A stretch of DNA of 64,000 nt, taken from Rhynochetos jubatus. Taxonomy: Eukaryota > Chordata > Aves > Eurypygiformes > Rhynochetidae. The notes beneath the pieces are model-generated. The model was not told where the DNA came from and did no database searches. It worked only from the letters and a program-made list of their open reading frames with translations. The stretch lies in assembly GCA_027574665.1 (NCBI GenBank), contig CM050690.1, positions 66,559,905 through 66,623,904 on the forward strand, in the 5' to 3' direction. Below, one piece after another: positions 24,401 through 34,735 of the stretch. The stretch's first letter is position 1. Each line of letters starts with the position of its first letter. A program made the position numbers and the translations under genes.

Positions 24401-27400
24401 TCTGGGGATATCAACAAACAGTGACACATCAATGATATATCAGACTGCCAGACAGTGTGAATTTTTTCTTCCTCTTCATGTAAATATGCTCGCATTACAC
24501 AAGATGAGCTGAAAAGGAAGACTTTTTCTTTGCAGCCTGTGCTCCATTCTCACCACTAAAGTGCCTTGGTTAGACTCTGTTAATAAATCATAAGACCTCT
24601 TTGGGTTTATGAGCCTTCTGTCTGCCAGAGTGCCTTGAGCATTTACAAGATGCTTAACTTTTATCTATTCCAAAGAAGAAAGAAAAATTCAGCTTAACCC
24701 TTGCTCTAGCTCTCTCTCTCATTTGTCAAGCAAATCTTGTTCATGGATTTCTTCTGGCATGGAGTCACTGTGGTCTTTTGAAGAGATATCTGGGTACTCA
24801 GTGAAGATGAATTTCATAAGGCTCTGATCTGTTACACCCACTATAATGAAATGCTGCAATAGGTATCTTCACTGTACTTCACGCCAGCCAGACCTCTGTT
24901 TTAAGAATTCACTGCCTAATGGACAAGGATCCATGCAACTGAGTGAAGGAGGGCAGGAGGGAGGTAAAATGAGAGAATCAATTGTTTGAGATGCAAGGAC
25001 ACCTTCAGAATCTTCTCGGAAGACAATTCTATTCTAGGTACCCTGAAGAAGATGTCTGTGCTCGTATCACAGTGAAAGCCTGCTTTGCTCAGTTGGTGCC
25101 AGAAGTACCACCCTCTGCTCATTTCTTTTCTCTCTCTGTTAGTCTCTCTCCCACCAAAAATGTCTGAAAGAACTGAAGAGTCAGTGACAGGTAATAAAGC
25201 TGCTGGAGCAACAAGGGGTCTGTTTCTACTGTCGTTTAAGGGCTTCCGTGGTGGTGAAAGGCATCTCAACTCCCACTCTGCCTTGAGGACTACTGAAGTG
25301 TGTTAGAACACCTGTTTGTTCAGACAATTCCTTGGTCTGTCAACACTCACTTTTCACTCCACATTGTATCTTGTTGCTCCTGCAGCTGATTCCTTTAGTT
25401 ATGTTGTGCTGGAAGTTTACGTTAGAAAAAGGAACAAGTGAAAATATTCACTACAGCTTTTTGAGCATTTCGTTTTCAGCATGGCAGATACAACATGGCT
25501 ACCTGCTTCCTGTTGCAGAACAATATTTATTTAGATATGGGCAGATGTGGCCAATGATGAGGGACATGCTAGGACAAGACAGATCTCCTGAAACCACTAG
25601 ATAAATCAGGGTGAGTCCTGATAAGGACGTGCACAAAATTTCACCTTTCCAAGAACTTGTGCAGGAGCTGTGATCGGGGGCAAGACTGAACATCAAACAT
25701 CTACAAACATCTACAGCCTGCAAAACAGTCTCTGGGATGAAGGGCAAAACAACAGTGAAGTCAGGCAGACAGAGGAGACACCAAGCCTGATGGAATAGAA
25801 AAAAGGAAGCAAGAGATTAACAATACGCAAAAGGCACACAGTGATGGGGGAGACCAGCATTTGACTCATGGCCAGCATTCTGTTTCTCTTCAGCCAGCTC
25901 TGAGTTTTTAGGTCTTATTCACCATAGACAGTAGTTGTAGCCAGGCTGCCAGTTGCCCAGGCAGATAGATTAATATGTGACTAATGATTTACAGGACTGG
26001 TAAATCATGATGCAGTTTGGAAATGGTAGTTGTAATATGACAAACACTTTATTTTTGTTGTAATTAAAGTTGACATTTTCCTACAGGCATGGAAAAGTGT
26101 ATCTGTGAGTATGGTGGCAATGAGGAAATATGCTCGCTCAAGCTTCTTACAGAAAAGTAAATCTCTGTCTAAAACATGAACAGATGGATGAATTTTTGGG
26201 ATGGGGACACTGAAGAAATCTTCCCTGTCTTATAAAAAATTCCAAACAGGTTAGAAAGAGTCTGTGGTAGCTTGCCTGTGGTGAGCAGAAAGGCTTCCCT
26301 GCAGTAACTGTGCTCTGGTCCTCAGTAGTTACCGTATGGAAAGTGGACAGCTCCATGAAAATGCCACAACAAATGACCCTGCAGAGGTGTTTCCTCTGCT
26401 GAGACAGAAAAGCTTACTGGTACTTTGTTGTGAGAATGATTTCTGACTTACCCATGTTTATTTTACTCATTTTTTGCCAAGAAGCAACAACCTATGTGCA
26501 CCTTAGGGTTAGACCTGCCACTGCAATCATCAGCTACTCTGTGTGTTGTGCCATACAGACTGCAACATGTTTGCACTGCACCCTTTTCCATTGTTTTCTT
26601 AAAATAAATATTCCCTTCTTGCCATTCAGTGAATTGAAAAAATGTGTGTGCTTGCAAGAGTAATTAAAAAAAACAAACACATTTTTAGCATCTTATAAAA
26701 AGGTATTAAATATCAAATGCCAACTATGAGGGAAATGTCTATATTTAGTTTTTATGGTGAGTGTGTAACTCCTGGATTTATGCACTTGAGATGAGTTTTG
26801 CTTTTTAGGTAATTGTTTAGATTGGCCATGCTTTGCAGAATTTCTATGAATGTGTCACATATTTTGCTGTTTCTCTTAACAGATCTCCTAGATTTTCCAA
26901 GGAAATAAAATATAGTCAACTGTAACCCTCATAGTCCATGAGTTCAGCACCTTCCAAAGTACAAATACATACTAGCACATGAATAGTCACAGCTACCGTC
27001 AAAGCTACGGTACATCACTGTGACATTAATACCAAACAGAAGGGACTTCCCACTGGAAAGCTGGTGCAAGTAGGCTTAGGCAAACTGTTCCTCTATCCGA
27101 TCATTTACTGTCATGTGTGTAGCGCAAAACTGGCACAACAACCTGTTAACAGGCATAATGTCACTGCAACGTATCACTACAACCATAACTACAAAAGCGC
27201 ATATGTACACCAGATTGTAGGAATTACAGAAGGCACGCATGTTAGGAACAAAATTCTTGGCCATCACAGTTTATCCTAAACTCGTATGTTTAAGTATCGA
27301 ATAATAATTATAAATACTCCATATAACTCTCTTACCCCTTGAGATATCAAACATTTATACAAAGACATTTTTCAACACTGCTAAAGGGAAACTGAAAGAG

Positions 27401-28180
27401 CAGTAGATTTAGGTTGAACTCTCCAAAGTGGCACAAATCACTGTCACCACAGACAGAAATAGTGCTGTTTTTCCTGTACTTCAAGAAGTTCATGTTATGG
27501 ATGTGATGGCTAAAGCTGTGCTGGGGAGGTTGCACCACTACATGAATGGGTGCAAGTGAGGGGACAAAAGCCTTGCTAGCCTCCCTTGACTGCCAGCAAA
27601 GCCATAGTTAAATAGTGTTGGAGAAGAGTTACATTTTGTGTTTTACTTGTTTCTTTCCACACCTTCAAGCTCTAACTCTGAATTAATTAGGTAAAGCAGA
27701 ATAGTAAAATGGTGTTAAAATATAGCACACCAAAAAGAAAAGTGTTTAACTTCTGTGCAGTTAGTTTCTGTGGCAGGCTGAGGCATACCAAATTTAAGCT
27801 TCTGTAAATCGTGAACATAATACTCTGCATGTTAAGCCCATGAGTGCCAAATGTCACAGTCCTGTAAGATGTATTGAAATGCCAGGCATCCAACTGCTGC
27901 TAGAGTCCAGCGTGAGGGGATGTAACAATGAGTACTTGAGACCTCATTCTGCAGTCCATTGCCTGGCTCTGTTCCTGTCCTGGCTTGATCTTGGCCTTCT
28001 CCTGTTGTTAGAGACATGCAAAAATAAACAAAGGGTATCACTCAAACCCTGTAAATAGTTGTCAGGGTGTGGCCGTAGGGGAAGGAACAGAATAATGTAC
28101 ATCATGTCAAATGAGAAAATACCAAGATAAACACAAAGGCACCAAACTGCTGATGAAACCAAAGAGTGATCACTTGGATT

Positions 28181-28225
28181 GTGAACTATCTATATGTGAA
28201 CTAACTATATGTAAACTATCCTAAT
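28181..28225. repeat. 15-bp imperfect tandem triplication
   Basis: Units GTGAACTATCTATAT, GTGAACTAACTATAT and GTAAACTATCCTAAT follow each other directly. It is a small local duplication in unique DNA. Confidence 0.85.
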
Positions 28226-29250
28226 TAGCATGGTAAAAAACCCTAGCCCCAGATCCAATGGGAAGGAGAGTGACCAAGTATAACTGTAAAAATGCTGCAA
28301 CAGATACTCGGAATGTATACGTTATCTACCCTGTGTTTGCTGAGGGGTGCTACCACTGTAGAATTAACACCTTGCACCCACCTCTGCACACACACGAAAT
28401 AAAAGCAAATATCTTGACTTGGCTTTTTGCACACAGGGTGAAGAAGCCTGATTTTGGGACAACACTATCTGCCTTTCATGCCCTGCTGTTTTCACAAAGG
28501 GCATTTTTCAAAAGTAGTGATTCACTACCATAAACTGTCAGAACACTGTTTTCCTCCTTAATTTATTCCGCCTCCTCCCCCCCACCTTGCCTTCCTGCCT
28601 GTAAAAACATGTTGTAAGAAACTTGCCCCTCTGTAGAATTTACTGTATTCTTTCTTACCAAAATTAACTTTTGGTTACTCACTTGGCTCTGGCTTTTAAA
28701 CAAATAAAATGCATTGTTCTATGTTTAGATGACTAAAATGATGCTTCAGTTATTTATTAATAATAGGCAGAACAAGCCAGCCCAACAAGCTTCCTCTTGA
28801 CAAGAAAAGCTTTCTCGTTCTGGATGAATAATGCAAATTGGAGAAATAACACTGCTCCTGCATTTTATGTGTAGGCAGATAATGTCCTATCCTTCAGCAA
28901 ATGCATTAGGCAAACAAGAACACTTTGGGGAAACAGCCATGTCCCAGAATAGAACATTGTGTTCTTGCCATAGGGGAAACAACTTTCCGAGTAAGTTACA
29001 GTATTATCAACTTTGTGTTTCAAGGTCTCGATGTACAGCTGCTTTGGGTGCCTTGACTTTGCAGTCATGACTGGAGTTGCTGCAGAGGAGGTGTTACAAA
29101 TGAGTGGTCACATTGATAAAGAAGTAAGAGGAAAAAGATGTCTGTAAACCTCACACTGTAAGCTCCCTAAGGCAGGGGGTTTCATGACAAGCATTCCTTT
29201 ATATATTCACCGGACATAAACTAATACATATTTATGCAACATACCTGAAT

Positions 29251-29286
29251 GCAACATGCATGCTCCATGCAACATGCATGCTCCAT
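29251..29286. repeat. Exact 18-bp tandem duplication
   Basis: GCAACATGCATGCTCCAT occurs twice in direct succession without mismatch. Each copy holds the palindrome GCATGC. It is likely a recent replication-slippage event. Confidence 0.95.
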
Positions 29287-29835
29287 ACAACTGATATGTT
29301 TTTAGACTGTTCTGAACTAGGCAGCAATTAAATTATTATTACTTATGTCTGTTAAGTTGCTGCTGTATAGAAAAAAAACAAAACCAAGTGTCTCTGTCTG
29401 AACTATTTAGGAAATAAATGCAGCCAAGGTAGGATGTTCTGACACTCTCATAGAAAATGTCACCATTTTTCTTTTCACTTTCTGATCCTAAACATGTGGG
29501 TGGTGAAGACAGCTGATTAATGTGTCTGTGAGATCACAGATAAACTGGGTCTCTGGAAAAGATCTAAATAGAAAGAAGGGAAGAAGGCTGCATGGACAAA
29601 GTCACAGAGACAGAAAACTGCAGAAGGAACTAAAAGAGTCAGCTATACCTATGTCTTTGAAAGCTCCATGTTGAGGCTGGGGAAGATCAAATGCAATCTT
29701 AGAAGACAGAATGCTCAAATGTAGTTTGAAAAGATACCTCAATGCATTAGAAAGTTAATTCAAAACTAAGGTTTATGTATGGGATGGTATAATATATATG
29801 TGACATGTAGCATAAGCAAAACAGAAACAATTTGG

Positions 29836-30165
29836 TTATTTGGAAAAGTTTTCCCACAGGAGAATAATAAGAATTATGCCCATACAGAAAACACCAGAAG
29901 TAATTAAAGACCCAGGAAATCCAACTCCCAGGTTGTGGTTGCTGTGAATTTTGTCTACATGTTTGTGAAGGTACTCTGTCCCTTCTTCCTCCAGGACAGC
30001 AATGCCTGTATCCCAGCCATCTGCCCAGTGGCCTGGTCTGTACCGTGTCTGCTCACCCAGCTGTCCTATCTCATCTGTACTGGCATAGCCTAGTGACCTG
30101 TCAGAACTGCGTTTGGGGTCTTGGGCTGGACTGCAGCATTGTCTGGTAATCATTTTTTGGCTCAC
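29836..30165 (-). other. Unassigned minus-strand open frame with a hydrophobic end
   Basis: The frame has 109 codons. The N-terminal two thirds are polar (for example TRYRPGHWADGWDTGIAV), and the end has one hydrophobic run (LITSGVFCMGIILIILLW) before ENFSK and a stop, as in a C-terminally anchored membrane peptide. In minus sense a possible acceptor (AATCTTCAG) lies just upstream. I recognise no family. A chance frame, a decayed retroelement or a real exon are all possible; chance is most likely. Confidence 0.12.
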
Positions 30166-30479
30166 TGCTTAGACTGAAGATTTATTAAAAATTTTACAAG
30201 AATTTAAAAGAGATTCTTCAAAAGAAAAATACCCTAGGAGCTCTGACGATTTACGTTTTTTGAAACTCAAAAGTCAAAATGAGGCAGAAGAGATTGAGAA
30301 CATAGCAGGGGAAGTTCTTCCTTGCTGTTTCTCACTTCATCTAGCAGCAAAGTAAAACTGACACTCTGTTGCCACAGTTTGATTATTTTTTCTGAGATAC
30401 TGATAAACATGCTTTTCATCCTGACTCTAGACACAGTAAGGTATCTGGTGAGCACATAGAAACATCTGGAATATCATGT

Positions 30480-30977
30480 TGTGCTGGTTTCAGTCAGGAA
30501 CAAGCTCCTGTTCTACACAGAGCTGTCTGGCACAGAGTGGCCGAAAGAGTTGTTTCATTCCCTGGTCCATCAGGCTCAGGGCACATACGTGGTGCTGGGT
30601 CAGGAAGCAGCCTCTGAGGGGAGGATCCTTAAGGCTTTGGGCTACCTTGATAGCTGGGTCCTTAGCACGTTTGTTAGCTCTTTGTGCAGTTGTTAGCCAG
30701 GGAGTGGTTTTCTTTTGCTAGTGGGTGTGGGAATCAGCGGGTTTTCTCCCCGCTCTGGGGGCTCTTGGGCTCAGGGACTGCTCGCTGCTCTGGGACCAGG
30801 CTGTGTATTGGTCCGTGTGTGGTGAGCTACTGTATCATATGTTGTATTTTCTATTGTTTTAATTACTTATTATTAGTATTGAGAGTATTAGTATCACTAT
30901 AATTTTCATTTATATTATTAAGTAGTTCTTATCTCAACATTACGGGCTTTTCTTGTCTTTGTCCTCTGACTTTCCTC
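30480..30977 (+). mobile_element. ERVL-type LTR, 3'-truncated, plus orientation
   Basis: It starts TGTGCTGGTTTCAGTCAGG and shares with the LTR at 3775-4358 the segment GTGTATTGGTCC-GGTGAGCTACTGTATCAT, the TTTTAATTACTTATTATTAG core and the TTATTAAGTAGTTCTTATCT polyadenylation side. It stops at GACTTTCCTCC, short of the GGTTAAACCA-type end. It represents a distinct subfamily from the LTRs at 31747 and 52676. Confidence 0.85.
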
Positions 30978-31746
30978 CATATATTACCTATTCTTTGGCA
31001 ACAAAGTATACAAGAAGAACCAATATGTGGGCTTGGTATTTCAAATGGGCCAGTTTTACTATTGCACATGTCTTCAGCAAAAAGGAGAGTTATACAAGAA
31101 TGGAAGAGTATAATTCATACCAATTCTCGTCAGAAATTGTGCATTTTTGGACCTCAAGCCTTCCTGCTAAAACTAGAAACTAATTTGAGTCTGTCAATGT
31201 GAATAAGTGCTGTAGTTTTCTAACTTCTGTTTTGCTTAACAGTTTTGTTAATGTTGCTTTTAAAATCTGATTTCTTGAAGTTAAGTCAACAGCAGGTACG
31301 TTTACAGCACTTGGGAAATTCATTAATCTAAAATGTGTGACGTGGGTTTACTTCACATGAATAAATTGAGTTCTGTGAAATAAATAATCTAAAGGGCTAT
31401 TTAGAAGAGGTAAGAAAGCTCTGTGGCTCTGCTTATGGTTCAACAGCAAAACTACTGCCCTCTCTGTCACAGCTCACATACTTTCCCTTTGTGGTAACTT
31501 AAATACCATGAAATTTACAGCAATAGCATTTTTTGTGGAGGTATAGAGAGCTCCTGGAGCTACGTGAAGAAACATAATGACAAGAATTAATGAGAGAATT
31601 TTTAAGACCAGAGGAAAATATGAAACATCCTCTAATAGTACAACACATTCAGTTTCTGTTAAAGCAGACCAGTAATGTAATTATAATTGGTTTGAAAACT
31701 TTGTTATAGTATATGGTAGTTACACATGAAACTTGTGGTATAGTAA
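30978..31746. other. Unique spacer between two LTRs
   Basis: These 769 bases separate two plus-strand LTRs of different subfamilies. No gag-, pro- or pol-like peptide or primer binding site is visible, so the pair is not treated as one provirus. Confidence 0.55.
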
Positions 31747-32270
31747 TGGGCTGGCTTGGTTTGGATACAGTTAAGTTTCCTCACACTAGCTAGTAGTAGG
31801 CTATGTTTTGGATTTGTGCTGAGAAGAATACTAACAATATAGTAATGTTTTTTGTTGCTGCCAAGCAATATTTATATCAACGCAAGGACTTTTCAAATTT
31901 CTTGTACTGCCCCTGTGTTCTCAGCTTCTTCTCTGCAATAAGGTGGAAGAAGACACAGCTGGGACACCTGACCCAAACTGACAAAAGGGGTATTTCATGC
32001 CATAAAACATCATGCTCAGTATATAAGATGGGGGGAGTGGGCTGGGGGTCTGGCTCTCAAGGTTCTCAGATCTCTCTGTCTCTGTCATTCACCTCCTGAG
32101 GACTGGCTGGGCATTGATTGCTTGGTGATGAGCTATTAAACTGTTCTTACCTCAACCCATGAATTTTCTTGCCTTTTTCTCCCCTTCTCTTCCACATCCC
32201 ACTCGAGGAGAGAGGTGGTGAGTGAGTGGCTGTGTGGTCCTTAGTTGCTGGTGGGGGTTAAACCATGACA
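31747..32270 (+). mobile_element. ERVL-type solo LTR, near complete
   Basis: It runs from TGGGCTGGCTTGGTTTGG to GGTTAAACCATGACA. A TATA box (TATATAA at 32020-32026) and an ATTAAA polyadenylation signal (32135-32140) are both preserved, in the right order and about 110 bases apart, giving a U3-R-U5 layout in plus orientation. The flanks show no clear target duplication. No internal viral genes adjoin it. Confidence 0.92.
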
Positions 32271-33607
32271 AATACTATAACAGCAATCATAAAAAAGAAA
32301 AAACTTTAATGGAGTGTGAGAAAGCCAGTCTGAGAACTGGGGCTTATTTTGCATTCTGGGCAGAAACACAAATTTCATCCTATATATGTCAAAACTGGTA
32401 CAAGAAGCAGCTGAATAAAGTAACTCACAAAACATACGTGGTAAGATTTTCTAGAGATGAAATATTCAAACATTCCTGGGGAATATGCTTTTTAAAATTC
32501 CAGTTTTGAGATGAACAGAGTTCCAAGATAGTCAAGGTGGAGAATTCAATATTGCTGCATTAATTTTGAATTCTTCAGTACCCACACAGTCAAGTCATGT
32601 TATAACTGGCTAAAAAGTGTCTGCATAATTTTAATACAAGAAATTCCTAAAGCTGCAAAATATCACTGAGCACAGTAAACCAAACTGTATTGCTGTTACT
32701 CATCCTGAGTAGCAGTTACTCCTTGAGTAATCCCTTGAAAATGCAAGGAACACTTACAGAATAAACTGCTACTTAGTTTGAGTAGCATGTGAGTAAGAGG
32801 AATGAACAGTTTATCTAGTAAATTCCAAACCTTATAACATGTGTGCAATAGTGCAATAGTTGTAGAGACACAGATTTTCTGGCAACTTTTCAACAGCTCC
32901 AATGCCATAATCAGCTTGTAGCCTTGGCATTTACAGTGGCCTATGCTGTTGTGAACACAAAGGGTTGCCAACAGTAGCCAATCAAGAGAACGCACAACCA
33001 AGTAGAGCTTAGAGGTTGCAAAGATCTCACATTTCATCAAAGGCAAAATGGAGTTATGCCCAATTCTTCGTTTTGATCTGCACCTCAATAGCTTGTGCCT
33101 ACTGAAAGACCCCTGTACCAAACAAAGTGGTACAGAGAAGCAACATTCTCTGAGGTGCATATTAAAATTTAATGGAAAGTAATCTGTCATTGGGGCTAAT
33201 TTAATACAGATTTTACTCATCATACTCTAGCTATAGGTTCACAGAGTGGTATGCTGATCTAGGCATCATTGACTACAGCATGCCTATCAAAGCAGCTGGC
33301 TTTCTGCCCACTTAAAAGAATGGCTCAAGAAGCCAGTTGCTCACAGACTAAATGATGAGTCAATTATGTGATACTGCAGGGGCGGTGAGGCTGGCATCAT
33401 TTAAACCAGCAACAAATTACTCAAAACAACAAATTGTTTAATTCCATCATGAGTACAGAAAATAGCCATGTTCACATTTTGTAAGTACAGGGAACTTTGG
33501 CCATGTTTGGCCTGTCTAAATTTGCGTTAATTGCTTGCTAACCTAGCATGAATTTAATTCCCTGTGCCTTGTGTTTCCCAGTGCCTAGCTGTACACTTAC
33601 TCAGGAT
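32271..33607. other. Unique DNA with one long minus-strand open frame
   Basis: On the minus strand 32696-33223 is open for 175 codons from a Met. For DNA of this AT content that is longer than usual, but the peptide is rich in Cys, Leu and Ser without domain structure, and I recognise no family. No other feature is seen. Confidence 0.35.
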
Positions 33608-33895
33608 CTCTGAACTTCTGAGGCCAACAGAAAATCCACTTCTGAGGCCGACAGCTGCTCCTCACAGGACTTGTGCTCTAGACCCTTCCCCAGCTCCACT
33701 GCCCTTCTCTGGACACGCTCCAGCACCTCAATGTCTTTCTTGTAGTGAGGGGCCCAAAACTGAACACAGGATTTGAGGTGCGACCTCACCAGTGCCGAGC
33801 CCAGGGGGACAGTTCCTGCCCTAGTCCTGCTGGCCACACTGTTCCTGATGCAGACCAGGGTGCATTGGCCTTCTTGGCCACCTGGGAACATCATT
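33608..33895 (-). mobile_element. CR1 LINE fragment, antisense (ORF2 C-terminal part)
   Basis: On the minus strand the translation shows the CR1 reverse-transcriptase end: [20 protein letters not shown], then [13 protein letters not shown] and [11 protein letters not shown]. The copy breaks off at 33895. The next part of CR1 reappears at about 34015, so roughly 900 bases of the element are missing and replaced by about 120 bases of unrelated DNA. Confidence 0.93.
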
Positions 33896-34014
33896 GTCTC
33901 ATATTCATATTATTTCTCATCTTTGCTCGGTGTTTGCCTTCAATCAGTTCAGAAAAATAAGATTAATCGGATACACCATTCTTATGAATCAGGCTTGATA
34001 TTACTGTTTTTTAC

Positions 34015-34165
34015 AAAATCCTTGTAGATGGATGTCACATTTGCTAACCTCCAGTCAACTGGGACTTCCCCAGCTAGCCAGGACTGCTGATAAATGATTG
34101 AAGGTGGCAGGTGACCACTTCCTCCAGCCCCATCAGTACCCTTAGGTAGATCATTGCCTTGTTTA
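34015..34165 (-). mobile_element. CR1 LINE fragment, antisense (upstream ORF2 part)
   Basis: The plus strand reads CTTGTAGATGGATGTCACAT, then TTGCTAACCTCCAGTCAACT and AGCCAGGACTGCTGATAAAT, a well-known reversed segment of CR1 ORF2 that lies 5' of the part found at 33608-33895. Same orientation and correct order indicate a single insertion with an internal deletion. Confidence 0.9.
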
Positions 34166-34605
34166 GCCCTTCAAGCCTCTTGTTAAGGGACACCAAGCAC
34201 TTAAAAAGACAATTTCTCTTCAGTGTTAATTCAGAGAAAGGAATGCCCAAGTCACACTAATTTGTTCAGGGCTTCAATTTTACCTTTGTCTATATGCATA
34301 CTAAGCTCAGTGGGAGAAATACCATTGATACTGAAGTTGTGTTTTATTAAATATTTCACCTCGTATGATGACCTCCATTCTGCTTCCCATTGTTGCTCTA
34401 ACTGACACATTACTCTGTAAAAGCCTCTTGTTGGTTCCACTGAATATTTTGTAAAACAAAATAACTAAAGTTAGATCCAAAGACACTGGACCAAGTAACT
34501 TGTTTTACAGATCCAGTGAAACCCATCACCTGACGGATGAGCTTGGCCAGCTGGTTCAGTCTTTGCAGTCACTTGCCGTATAGTGGTGCAAATTTCCTTT
34601 GATAA

Positions 34606-34735
34606 ATCATGAAATCACAGAATAGCCTAGGTTGGAAGAGACCCCAAAAGCTCATCATGTCCAACCCTCTGTGGGTCATGACCAGTCTTGCATACTGGAC
34701 CAGACTTGCAAAGATCCATAATCTGACATAAGGTT
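34606..34735 (-). mobile_element. CR1 LINE 3'-end fragment, antisense
   Basis: The plus strand reads AATCACAGAATAGCCTAGGT, then TGGAAGAGACCCC and ATGTCCAACCCTCTGTGGGTC, the reversed terminal part of CR1. It is short, divergent, and independent of the copy 450 bases to its left because the 3' end of an element is present again. Confidence 0.85.

Larger units (their letters stand above)
18451..30479. other. 12 kb of unique DNA, no gene recognised
   Basis: The stretch is AT-rich with frequent stops. It holds small direct repeats (28181-28225; 29251-29286), a plus-strand open frame of 146 codons at 21871-22311, and a minus-strand frame at 29836-30165 that ends in a hydrophobic segment. None matches a family I know. 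A CpG-enriched patch at about 27090-27300 (CCGATC, AGCGCA, AACGTA, AAGCGCA, CACGCA) is a candidate conserved element. Confidence 0.5.

Noticed and set aside
30480..32270. Two plus-strand LTRs 769 bases apart as the ends of one provirus.
   Set aside because: They belong to different subfamilies, the left one is 3'-truncated, and the DNA between has no recognisable viral gene or primer binding site.
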